Of a DNA stretch of 37,693 nucleotides, positions 1 to 6,677 are shown piece after piece. The DNA lies in contig JALNYP010000036.1 in NCBI GenBank assembly GCA_023229795.1, positions 1-37,693 of the forward strand, written 5' to 3'. Both the position numbers and the translations under genes were made by a program. This DNA is from Syntrophobacterales bacterium (GTDB lineage Bacteria; Desulfobacterota; Desulfobaccia; Desulfobaccales; 0-14-0-80-60-11). Positions within the stretch are counted from its first letter, which is position 1. Each line of letters begins with the position of its first letter. The notes under the pieces are model-generated. The model saw only the letters and a program-made list of their open reading frames with translations. It ran no database searches and was not told the origin of the DNA.

Positions 1-336
1 CCTGAACACCCTGGGCAACGCCTACTTGCAGCGCCGGGGCCCGGGGGACTTGGCCCAGGCCATCACCCACCTGGATGAAAGCGCCCGGCTGGCCCGGGAA
101 GTTGATGATAAACCGCAACTGGCCATGAGCCTGAACACCCTGGGCAACGCCTACTTGCAGCGCCGGGGCCCGGGGGACTTGGCCCAGGCCATCACCCACC
201 TGGACGAAAGCGCCCGGCTGGCCCGGGAAGTGGATGATAAACCGCAACTGGCCATGAGCCTGAACACCCTGGGCAACGCCTACTTGCAGCGCCGGGGCCC
301 GGGGGACTTGGTCCAGGCCATCACCCACCTGGACGA
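1..336 (+). repeat. 129-bp tandem DNA repeats encoding TPR units
   Basis: Three copies of a 129-bp unit (43 codons) are visible, with equivalent points at 1, 130 and 259; the first is cut by the window edge. Copies differ by only a few substitutions (for example GAT/GAC in the Asp codon after CACCTG, GTT/GTG at 221, GCC/GTC at 311), and the third stops matching at about 337. Identity at silent positions indicates recent duplication or ongoing homogenisation, not just protein-level selection. More copies probably lie upstream of the window. Confidence 0.95.
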
Positions 337-661
337 GGGAGAAAAGATCGACCCCGATCCAGTGAGCAGAGCCATGACTCTAAACACATTAGGGAAAGCT
401 CATATTTGGAATAATGAACCCCGTAAGGCCGTGGATCGTATTCAGGAAGGCTTGTCGATGTTGGAAGGAACAAGGAATCTTCGCACCAGAGCTGCGGCAC
501 ACGCTATTTTAGGACAGGCCCATGAAAAATTGCAGGAATATGAATTAGCCTATACAAACTACAAAGCTGCCGCGGCTTTTAATCGAGATATCGGGAACCA
601 TTCCCTGGTTGAGAGGGATGAACGACGAGCGGAGAATATGATGCGGGCTTTGCGTAACTGA
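2..661 (+). CDS. Tetratricopeptide-repeat protein, 3' part
   Basis: The reading frame is open from the window edge, so the true start lies upstream. The visible part is about 219 residues. Its N-terminal half is a stack of near-identical 43-residue units of TPR character (pattern AMSLNTLGNAYL followed by LAQAITHLDESARLA), slightly longer than the canonical 34-residue TPR because of an RRGPGD loop. The last ~105 residues are divergent TPR-like helices, encoded by noticeably less GC-rich DNA. TPR solenoids bind proteins or peptides; the partner here is unknown and any N-terminal effector domain (such proteins sometimes carry protease, NTPase or kinase domains) is out of view. A good hairpin terminator follows the stop. 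Confidence 0.85.
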   Translation: MNTLGNAYLQRRGPGDLAQAITHLDESARLAREVDDKPQLAMSLNTLGNAYLQRRGPGDLAQAITHLDESARLAREVDDKPQLAMSLNTLGNAYLQRRGPGDLVQAITHLDEGEKIDPDPVSRAMTLNTLGKAHIWNNEPRKAVDRIQEGLSMLEGTRNLRTRAAAHAILGQAHEKLQEYELAYTNYKAAAAFNRDIGNHSLVERDERRAENMMRALRN

Positions 662-680
662 AAACCGTTGTATCTGTAAT

Positions 681-728
681 AACAGGGAGAAGTCGGACTC
701 TTGTTAGACTTCTTCCTGTTTAATTTTT
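681..728 (+). terminator. Rho-independent terminator after the TPR gene
   Basis: A 14-bp stem with one mismatch (681-694 pairing with 707-720, loop 695-706) starts 20 bases after the TPR stop codon and is followed by TTAATTTTT. Stem plus T-run is the classical intrinsic terminator layout. Confidence 0.8.
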
Positions 729-763
729 AGGATTAAAGGGGGATGATATGGCGAGCAGGTAGA

Positions 764-905
764 TGACCTGCCCCCCCAAAAACTGATCCACATGTTAGGT
801 CATAGTGATAGATCGAGGGGAGGTACGGAAATGAGCAGGAAACGGTTTACTCCGGAGCAGATCATTGTGAAGCTGTGGTAATCAGAGGTGGCGTTAACTG
901 CTATA
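764..905 (+). mobile_element. IS3-family insertion sequence, left-end relic
   Basis: TGACCTGCCCCC at 764 resembles the terminal inverted repeat of IS3-family elements. It is followed, after a Shine-Dalgarno-like GAGGGGAGG, by the first codons of an OrfA transposase. Similarity ends within about 75 bases of that start, and no right end or OrfB is visible before purA. GCAGGT at 755-760 forms a short inverted repeat with ACCTGC at 766-771 across the presumed end. This is a decayed fragment, not an active element. Confidence 0.6.
831..905 (+). pseudogene. IS3-family OrfA transposase, 5' fragment
   Basis: From ATG at 831 the frame reads MSRKRFTPEQIIVKLW and then stops at 879-881. The motif KRFTPEQII is a hallmark of the N-terminus of IS3-family OrfA, the helix-turn-helix protein that binds the element ends. 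After the stop, SEVALT in the same frame still resembles the expected continuation (R-E-A-E-V), so the stop looks like a point lesion. The remainder of OrfA and all of the DDE catalytic protein are missing. Confidence 0.6.
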
Positions 906-975
906 TCTATGCTTCTGGCTAAAAAGGGTACCGCAGTTGATATGAGATTCATAGGCGGCGGACCAATCGCGTAAC

Positions 976-1083
976 CTACTTACTATTCCCCTTCGTGAAG
1001 TTTTTCATGACGCCCTCCAGTTCTTTGTTCAACCATATAGTTATCTGGGTAGTGTCCAGGTCCTCGTGGCCCAGGCCAATCTC
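976..1083 (-). pseudogene. Tyrosine recombinase/integrase, C-terminal relic
   Basis: On the minus strand, codons from 1083 down to the stop at 976-978 read EIGLGHEDLDTTQ and continue to a short tail ending GVMKNFTKGNSK. LGHEDLDTTQ is the conserved segment of phage-integrase/XerC-family enzymes just before the catalytic tyrosine. At the tyrosine position the usual IYTH reads ITIW, so the nucleophile appears lost. An in-frame stop (1084-1086) precedes the fragment and the rest of the catalytic domain is absent. It is a dead remnant, convergent with purA. Confidence 0.55.
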
Positions 1084-1102
1084 CTAACGATTTGACCATT
1101 AG

Positions 1103-1140
1103 GGCCGGCTCCCCGGCTCCGGCCGGGCATTTTTCTTTTT
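1103..1140 (+). terminator. Candidate intrinsic terminator upstream of purA
   Basis: GGCCGG at 1103-1108 pairs with CCGGCC at 1119-1124 (alternative inner pairing GCCGG/CCGGC), followed closely by a T-rich run at 1130-1140. It could stop transcription arriving from the relic region. No intact plus-strand gene lies between this and the TPR terminator, so its original partner is unclear. Confidence 0.45.
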
Positions 1141-1168
1141 GCTTTTGCCGGCCCGTATGATTTAATAT
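1139..1168 (+). promoter_or_regulatory. Possible sigma-70 promoter of purA
   Basis: TTGCTT (1139-1144) and TAATAT (1163-1168) are spaced by 18 bases and end 29 bases before the purA start. The -35 match is modest and overlaps the T-run of the preceding hairpin, so this is only a candidate. Confidence 0.3.
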
Positions 1169-1197
1169 ACCGGGTTTGTGAAAAGGAGGACAAAGCA

Positions 1198-2493
1198 TTG
1201 CCTAATGTAGTGGTGGTGGGCACCCAATGGGGTGACGAAGGCAAGGGGAAGATCGTCGATCTCTTGACCGAGCAGGCGAAGCTGGTGGTGCGCTATCAGG
1301 GCGGCAACAATGCCGGCCATACCCTGGTGGTGGGCGGGGAAAAATTCATCTTTCATCTGGTCCCGTCGGGGATTCTCCATCCCGGCACCGTCTGCCTCAT
1401 CGGCAACGGCGTGGTGCTGGACCCCGAGGTCCTGTTGATGGAGATCGACCGGCTGAAGGAACGGGGCATCAACGTCACCCCGCAGCACCTGCGCATCAGC
1501 GAGCGCACCCAGGTCATCATGCCCTACCACAAGCGCCTGGACCTGGCCCGGGAGCGGGCCAAGGGCGACGGCAAGATCGGCACCACCGGCCGGGGCATCG
1601 GCCCCTGCTACGAAGACAAGGTGGCCCGCCGGGGCATCCGGGTGGCCGATTTGGTGAACCCCGAGATTCTTAAGGCCAAGGTGGCCGAATTCCTGCCGGA
1701 GAAGAACTTCTACCTGGAAAAATTTCTCGGGGATGCCCCCTTCTCCCCGGAAGAGATCATCGCCCCTTACCAGGAGATGGCGAAACGCCTGGCGCCCCTG
1801 GTGGCCAACGTCTCGGTGCTGATCGGCGAAGCCGTGCGCCGCGGCGACAACGTGCTCTTCGAAGGGGCCCAGGGCACCCACCTGGACATCGACCACGGCA
1901 CCTATCCCTACGTCACTTCCTCGAACCCCATCGCGGGCGGCGCCTGCGCCGGCGCCGGGGTCGGGCCCACGCAGCTTCACCAGGTCCTGGGCATCGTCAA
2001 GGCCTATACCACCCGGGTGGGGGGCGGTCCTTTCCCCACCGAATGCCTGGATGAGATCGGCGACCATCTGGTGGAATGCGGGGTAGAATTCGGCTCCACC
2101 ACCGGGCGCCGGCGGCGCTGCGGCTGGCTGGACACGGTGGTCCTGAAGGACTCGGCCCGCCTCAACGGCCTCACCGGCCTGGCCATTACCAAGCTGGACG
2201 TGCTGACCAACATCAACCCGGTGAAGATCTGCGTGGGCTACGAGGTGGGCGGCGTGCGCCGGGAGACCATCCCCCCCACCATCCAGGAACTGGAAAAGTG
2301 CCGGCCGATATTTGAGGAAATGCCCGGTTGGACCGATGATATTCGGGGAGTGCGGCGTTTTGGGGATTTCCCCACGACGACCCGGAACTATCTGCAGCGC
2401 CTGGAAGCCCTGGTGGGCGTGCCCATCCGCATCGTCTCCGTGGGCCCGGACCGGGAAGAGACCATCGTGATGCAGAACCCGTTTAAGGTTTAA
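1198..2493 (+). CDS. purA: Adenylosuccinate synthetase
   Basis: Catalyses IMP + aspartate + GTP to adenylosuccinate, the first committed step of AMP synthesis, in the cytoplasm. At 431 residues it has the usual family length. Visible signatures are the N-terminal P-loop-like GTQWGDEGKGK (residues 8-18, catalytic Asp13), NNAGHT with catalytic His41, TTGRGIGP, the segment TTRVGGGPFPTE, and TTGRRRRCGWLD. The start is TTG at 1198, chosen because AAGGAGGA lies seven bases upstream and the conserved N-terminus begins at once. The gene stands alone: relics lie upstream and REP-like repeats begin 35 bases after the stop. Confidence 0.97.
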   Translation: MPNVVVVGTQWGDEGKGKIVDLLTEQAKLVVRYQGGNNAGHTLVVGGEKFIFHLVPSGILHPGTVCLIGNGVVLDPEVLLMEIDRLKERGINVTPQHLRISERTQVIMPYHKRLDLARERAKGDGKIGTTGRGIGPCYEDKVARRGIRVADLVNPEILKAKVAEFLPEKNFYLEKFLGDAPFSPEEIIAPYQEMAKRLAPLVANVSVLIGEAVRRGDNVLFEGAQGTHLDIDHGTYPYVTSSNPIAGGACAGAGVGPTQLHQVLGIVKAYTTRVGGGPFPTECLDEIGDHLVECGVEFGSTTGRRRRCGWLDTVVLKDSARLNGLTGLAITKLDVLTNINPVKICVGYEVGGVRRETIPPTIQELEKCRPIFEEMPGWTDDIRGVRRFGDFPTTTRNYLQRLEALVGVPIRIVSVGPDREETIVMQNPFKV

Positions 2494-2527
2494 AAGACTC
2501 AATTAAGTCTGGAGAGCCCGGTAAGCA

Positions 2528-2654
2528 CCGCCGAGGGCGGCAGTGCCACATAATTAAGCCGGCAGCAGTTTAAACAGCTTGGCTATAGTTATGACCAAAG
2601 AAGAATCATCCCCGGAAGCTGATATTGTTCCTGTGGCGCCGCCGCCCTCGGCGG
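2528..2654. repeat. Pair of REP-like elements in inverted orientation
   Basis: The 22-mer at 2528-2549 (CCGCCGAGGGCGGC followed by AGTGCCAC) is the reverse complement, with two mismatches, of 2633-2654 (GTGGCGCC followed by GCCGCCCTCGGCGG). Each arm also carries its own small palindrome, GCCGAGGGCGGC type. Short GC-rich palindromes in inverted pairs beside a REP-associated tyrosine transposase remnant fit a REPIN-like arrangement. Confidence 0.65.
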
Positions 2655-2701
2655 CGTCTTGGGCCAGTTCAACTAGGCCGCTGGCCAAACCCGCCCAGGC
2701 C

Positions 2702-2851
2702 GAATACCGGCGCGATCTACCCCATTTACAGGTAGAGGACAAACCGCTCTTTGTTACCTTTGTCACCTATAATCGCTGGGTCCGGTCCGAGTCGGTGAGA
2801 GGGGTGGTCCTCAGACATGGTCTGCATGATCATGAGATCAAGCTGCAGATG
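2702..2851 (+). pseudogene. REP-associated tyrosine transposase (RAYT), N-terminal fragment
   Basis: The segment reads YRRDLPHLQVEDKPLFVTF and continues through TYNRW, SVRGVVLRH and LHDHEIKLQM, matching the start of the Y1/HUH-type transposases of the RAYT group. These excise or mobilise REP palindromes by single-strand cleavage. The expected next motif (HAAVVMPDHVHL, containing the HUH metal site) is absent; the frame runs into unrelated residues after 2851 and stops at 2927-2929, so the gene is truncated before its catalytic core. The open frame extends upstream to 2579, but that part runs across the REP repeat and is probably not coding. Confidence 0.6.
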
Positions 2852-3183
2852 CGCCGCACCGCTGGACGCGGCTGTCCAGACCTTGATTGCCCCGGCCAGG
2901 GTGTTTATCTTAACTGCGGGCAGGATTGATGTGAGTCTGTGAGGCAAACCTGATGGAGGCTTGCGGCCCTTGGCACACCTGCGAATCCTTCAGATGAGGG
3001 CAGTTTCAACCCCGTAAGAAAATTTCTGACAAAGGAATCGAAGTTTTCCCGACTTCCCCTAACCGCTGGTGAATGCTATAAAAAGAACGTCTGATGGCCA
3101 TGGTTAGGGAAAGTGTAAACGTAATCAACGCTTCAATATGTGAAAGAAAGATCAAACATTTCACTACGACATAGGAAAACACC
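2852..3183 (+). other. Intergenic region before the por operon
   Basis: No gene is recognised. The stretch holds the decayed downstream part of the RAYT locus and presumably the promoter of the operon starting at 3184. TATAAA at 3077-3082 could be a -10 box, but no convincing -35 box lies 16-18 bases upstream. No sigma-54 site with correct spacing was found. Confidence 0.4.
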
Positions 3184-3741
3184 ATGATCGAAATCCGCTT
3201 TCATGGCCGCGGCGGCCAGGGCGCGGTGACTTCGGTGGAACTGCTGGCCCTGGCGGCTATTGAGGAAGGCAAGTTCGCCCAGGGTTTTCCCAGTTTCGGT
3301 CCGGAGCGCCGGGGCGCCCCGGTCCTGGCCTTCTGCCGGGTGGACGACCGTCGTCTCCGCCTGCGCTGCAAGATCCTCAAGCCCGATGTGGTGGTGGTCC
3401 TGGACCCCTCCCTGCTGCGGATCCAAAACCCCCCGGCCGACCTGAAGGAAAACGGCATTATCGTCTTGAACACCGCCAAGACCGCGGCGGAGATTCGCCA
3501 GGAGTACGGCTACAAGCACACCCTGGTCCTGGTGGATGCCAATAAGATCGCCCGGGAGGTCCTGGGCGTGCCCATCGTCAATACCACCATGATCGGGGCC
3601 CTGCTGCGCGCCACCGGCGTGGTGGCCGTGGAGGCCATGGAGCATCCCCTCAAGGAACGCTTCGGGCCCCTGGCGGTCAAGAATTTCAACGCCCTGAAAG
3701 TGGCCTATGACCAGACTATCATTGAGGAGCGCAAGCCGTGA
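3184..3741 (+). CDS. porG: Pyruvate:ferredoxin oxidoreductase, gamma subunit
   Basis: Gamma subunit of the four-subunit 2-oxoacid:ferredoxin oxidoreductase, which converts pyruvate + CoA to acetyl-CoA + CO2 with low-potential electrons, or the reverse. The 185 residues cover the whole domain: Rossmann-like GRGGQGAV at 8-15, then [13 protein letters not shown] and [10 protein letters not shown], as in archaeal PorG. AGGA lies seven bases before the ATG. It is the first gene of a seven-gene operon, and its TGA overlaps the GTG of the delta gene. In archaea the gamma subunit can be shared between pyruvate and 2-oxoisovalerate enzymes, so substrate assignment rests mainly on the alpha and beta subunits. 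Confidence 0.92.
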
Positions 3742-4028
3742 GCAAACCATGGGATCAGGTTACCTGGCAAGAGATCGAAATCGGCGGCGTCCTCACGGAG
3801 CCGGGTAGCGCCCGGGCTTACAACACCGGCGACTGGCGCTCCCAACATCCGGTGTGGACCAAGAGCCGCTGCATCCGGTGCGGCGTCTGTTGGACCGTCT
3901 GTCCGGAAGCCGGCATCTCGGAGGAACCGGGAGGCTACTTCGATATGAACCATTACTGCAAAGGTTGCGGCATCTGCGCCAAAGAATGTGTCACCGGCTG
4001 TATCAGCATGGTGCCGGAGGAAGAATAA
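3738..4028 (+). CDS. porD: Pyruvate:ferredoxin oxidoreductase, delta (2[4Fe-4S]) subunit
   Basis: Ferredoxin-like electron-transfer subunit of 96 residues with two complete [4Fe-4S] motifs: Cys45, 48, 51, 55 (CIRCGVCWTVCP) and Cys74, 77, 80, 84 (CKGCGICAKEC). It carries electrons from the thiamine-diphosphate/Fe-S centre of the beta subunit toward the acceptor. The GTG start overlaps the porG stop by four bases (GTGA), and the TAA overlaps the porA ATG, so the genes are translationally coupled. In this operon the next acceptor may be the NuoEFG-like proteins encoded downstream rather than only free ferredoxin; that is inference. Confidence 0.92.
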   Translation: MSKPWDQVTWQEIEIGGVLTEPGSARAYNTGDWRSQHPVWTKSRCIRCGVCWTVCPEAGISEEPGGYFDMNHYCKGCGICAKECVTGCISMVPEEE

Positions 4029-5212
4029 TGGCAGCCAAGGCCCATCGAGTAGGGATGGAAGTCTCCATCGCCGTCAGCCACGCGGTGCAACTGGCCCGGG
4101 CCGAGGCCATCGCCGCCTACCCCATCACGCCCCAGACCCACATCGTGGAGCATCTGTCCCTCATGGTGGCCAACGGCGACCTGGAGGCGGAATTCGTTAA
4201 CGTGGAGTCCGAGCACTCGGCCATGAGCACCTGCATCGGCATGTCCGCGGCCGGGGCCCGCACCTTCACCGCCACCAGCTCCCAGGGCCTGGCCCTGATG
4301 AATGAAATCCTCTTCATCACTTCGGCCATGCGCTTCCCCATTGTCATGGCCGTGGCCAACCGGGCCCTGTCCGGCCCCTTGAGCATCTGGAACGACCACG
4401 GCGACATCATGGCAGCCCGGGACATCGGCTGGATTCAGGTCTTCGTGGAAAACGGCCAGGAGGCCTTCGACCACACCATCATGGCCTTCAAGATTGCCGA
4501 AAATCACCACGTCCTGCTTCCCACCATCGTGAACATGGACGGCTTCATCCTCACCCACGTGGTCGAGGCCTTGGAGATGCTGGACCAGGAGACGGTGGAC
4601 AAGTTCCTGCCGGAATATCATCCCCACTTTAGTCTGGACCCCAAGCATCCCGTAACCATGGGCGCCTTCGCCATGCCGGAACTCTTTACCGAATGTAAGA
4701 TGGCGCACCAGATGGCCCTGACCAACTCCTACGAGCACATCCTCAACGTCTGGGCCGAATGGGGCAAGCTCACGGGCCGCCACTACAAACCCGTGGAGCA
4801 GTACCGCACCGAGGGCGCCAAGACCCTGCTGTTGATGATGGGTTCCCTGGCGGAGGTAGCCGAAGTCGCGGTGGACGAATTGCGGGACCAGGGCGAAGCC
4901 GTGGGCCTGGTGAAAATGAGGATGTGGCGCCCCTTCCCCTTTGAGGACCTGCGGCAGGCAGTAGCCGGGGCCGACCTGGTCATTGTCTGCGATCGGGCCC
5001 TCTCCCTGGGTGGCGCGGCCGGGCCGGTGCTGGCCGAAGTGCGCAGCGCCCTCTATCCTCTGGCTCAAAAGCCCGCGGTGGTGGGCTATACCGTGGGCCT
5101 GGGGGGCCGGGATGTCCAACCCGAGGCCTTTACCGAGATCGTGCGCCTGGGTCAGACGGAAGCCGCCACCGGGCCGACCGGGGAATTCTTTCTGTTTGGA
5201 GTGCGAAGCTAA
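4028..5212 (+). CDS. porA: Pyruvate:ferredoxin oxidoreductase, alpha subunit
   Basis: 394-residue alpha subunit holding the pyrimidine-binding part of the active site. YPITPQT (31-37) and VESEHSA (59-65) are family signatures, and FTATSSQGLALM, ANRALSGPLSIWNDHGD and NMDGFILTH resemble archaeal pyruvate enzymes more than 2-oxoglutarate enzymes. The ATG at 4028 is chosen because GGAGGA lies six bases upstream and it overlaps the porD stop; the same frame is open further upstream, but that part lies on top of porD. Membrane segments are absent, so the enzyme is cytoplasmic. A 2-oxoisovalerate substrate cannot be excluded from sequence alone. Confidence 0.93.
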   Translation: MAAKAHRVGMEVSIAVSHAVQLARAEAIAAYPITPQTHIVEHLSLMVANGDLEAEFVNVESEHSAMSTCIGMSAAGARTFTATSSQGLALMNEILFITSAMRFPIVMAVANRALSGPLSIWNDHGDIMAARDIGWIQVFVENGQEAFDHTIMAFKIAENHHVLLPTIVNMDGFILTHVVEALEMLDQETVDKFLPEYHPHFSLDPKHPVTMGAFAMPELFTECKMAHQMALTNSYEHILNVWAEWGKLTGRHYKPVEQYRTEGAKTLLLMMGSLAEVAEVAVDELRDQGEAVGLVKMRMWRPFPFEDLRQAVAGADLVIVCDRALSLGGAAGPVLAEVRSALYPLAQKPAVVGYTVGLGGRDVQPEAFTEIVRLGQTEAATGPTGEFFLFGVRS

Positions 5213-6207
5213 TGGAAAAATTCGGATACGCCCAAAGCCAGAAATTCGATACTTACGCCTCCCGGCTGATGCCCCGGAAGGAATATTTTACTTCGGGCCA
5301 TCGGGCCTGCCAGGGCTGCGGCGAGGCCCTGGCCGTGCGCTGGGTGACCAAGGCCATCGGCGAAGACGCCATCATCGCGCATGCCACCGGCTGCATGGAG
5401 ATCGTCTCCTCCGGTATGCCCCAGACCTCCTGGATGCACCCCTGGATCCACGTGGCCTTTGAAAATACCTCGGCGGTGGCTTCGGGCATCGACGCGGCCC
5501 TCAAGATCCTGGCCCGCAAGGGCAAACTCAAGGGCAAAATCCCCGCGGTGGTGGCCATGGGCGGGGACGGCGGCACCAGCGACATCGGCCTCCAGTCCCT
5601 TTCCGGCGCCCTGGAGCGGGGCCACAACTTCACCTATGTCTGCTGGGACAATGAAGCCTACATGAACACCGGCATTCAGCGCTCCAGTTCCACGCCCTAC
5701 GGCGCCATGACCACCACGTCGCCGCCGGGGAAGCTGAGCATCGGCCAGCCCACCCAGAAGAAGAACATGGTGGCCATCGCGGTGGCCCACGGCATTCCCT
5801 ATGTGGCCACGGCCAACCCCAGCTACCTCTTCGACCTCTACTTCAAGATTCGCAAGGCCATCGAGACGCCGGGTCCGGCCTATGTGCACGTGCTCTCCGT
5901 CTGCCCCACGGGCTGGCGCTGCGCCACCGACCTGAGCATCCGCATGGGGCGCCTGGCGGTGGAGACCGGGGTCTTCCCCCTCTTCGAAGTGGAAAACGGC
6001 CGCTATCGCCTGACCGTCGAGGTCCCCAAGCTCCGGCCGGTCATTGACTATCTCAAACCCCAGGGGCGCTTCCGGCACCTCCGCGCCAAGGAGCTGGAGT
6101 TTATTCAGAAACATACCCAGGCCCAGTACGAGCTGCTGCTGGACAAATGCGGCGCCGCTTATCCTGAGTTTCCGCTCATTACTCCTCCAGAAGAAGGCCA
6201 CGAATAA
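5212..6207 (+). CDS. porB: Pyruvate:ferredoxin oxidoreductase, beta (TPP) subunit
   Basis: 331-residue beta subunit binding thiamine diphosphate and one [4Fe-4S] cluster. The cluster ligands are visible as Cys33, Cys36, Cys61 and Cys231, in the spacing known from pyruvate:ferredoxin oxidoreductases (CxxC, then 25 residues to the third). GDGGTSDIG (118-126) to DNEAYMNTG (146-154) is the TPP/Mg motif, and IQRSSSTPYGA follows as in pyruvate enzymes. The ATG overlaps the porA stop and its own TAA overlaps the start of the NuoE-like gene. Exact start-stop overlap on both sides ties the oxidoreductase to the downstream NAD(H) module. Confidence 0.94.
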   Translation: MEKFGYAQSQKFDTYASRLMPRKEYFTSGHRACQGCGEALAVRWVTKAIGEDAIIAHATGCMEIVSSGMPQTSWMHPWIHVAFENTSAVASGIDAALKILARKGKLKGKIPAVVAMGGDGGTSDIGLQSLSGALERGHNFTYVCWDNEAYMNTGIQRSSSTPYGAMTTTSPPGKLSIGQPTQKKNMVAIAVAHGIPYVATANPSYLFDLYFKIRKAIETPGPAYVHVLSVCPTGWRCATDLSIRMGRLAVETGVFPLFEVENGRYRLTVEVPKLRPVIDYLKPQGRFRHLRAKELEFIQKHTQAQYELLLDKCGAAYPEFPLITPPEEGHE

Positions 6208-6659
6208 TGGACGCGCAACGCCTCGATACCATACTCTCCCGTTACGAATGCGATCCCTGGGACCTGATCCCCGTGCTTCAGGATATCCAGGATAACTACA
6301 GTTATCTGCCCAAGGATGAGCTGAATGAGGTCGCCCGGCGGCTCAACGTGCCCCTGACCCAGATCTTCAGCGTCGCCACCTTTTTCAAGATGTTCTCCCT
6401 GCTGCCCAAGGGGCGCCACCAGGTCAAGGTTTGCCTGGGCACCACCTGCCATTTGCGGGGCGGCGCCCGGCTGGTGGAATCCCTGAGCAATCGGCTGGGG
6501 GTGGAGCCGGGCTACACCACCAAGGACATGGAGTTCTCCCTGGAGACCGTGGGTTGTCTGGGTTCCTGCGCTCAGGCCCCGGTCATGATGGTTGACGATA
6601 AGTATTTTGGGCGGACCTCGGTGGACAAGGTGCCCAAGATCCTGAAACTCTATAAATAA
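6207..6659 (+). CDS. NuoE/HydC-like thioredoxin-fold [2Fe-2S] subunit
   Basis: 150-residue protein of the NuoE family (24-kDa subunit of complex I, HydC of bifurcating hydrogenases, HndA). The helical N-terminus precedes a thioredoxin-like domain with the four [2Fe-2S] ligands Cys76, Cys81, Cys117 and Cys121 (VCLGTTCHL and GCLGSC). In known complexes it sits beside the NuoF/HydB flavoprotein and tunes electron flow from NADH. Its start codon overlaps the stop of porB, so it is made with the 2-oxoacid oxidoreductase and is not part of a full complex I: no membrane Nuo genes are present. The role in this assembly is inferred. Confidence 0.9.
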   Translation: MDAQRLDTILSRYECDPWDLIPVLQDIQDNYSYLPKDELNEVARRLNVPLTQIFSVATFFKMFSLLPKGRHQVKVCLGTTCHLRGGARLVESLSNRLGVEPGYTTKDMEFSLETVGCLGSCAQAPVMMVDDKYFGRTSVDKVPKILKLYK

Positions 6660-6677
6660 GACGACCGAGATAAAGCC

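Noticed and set aside
1..336. CRISPR-like array
   Set aside because: The 129-bp units are contiguous, have no spacers and form an open TPR reading frame.
2971..2983. Sigma-54 promoter before porG (TGGCAC...GC)
   Set aside because: The distance between the GG and GC elements is three bases too short for a -24/-12 promoter.
3854..4027. N-terminal extension of the porA reading frame
   Set aside because: This part overlaps porD out of frame; the ATG at 4028 has its own GGAGGA and begins at the conserved domain.
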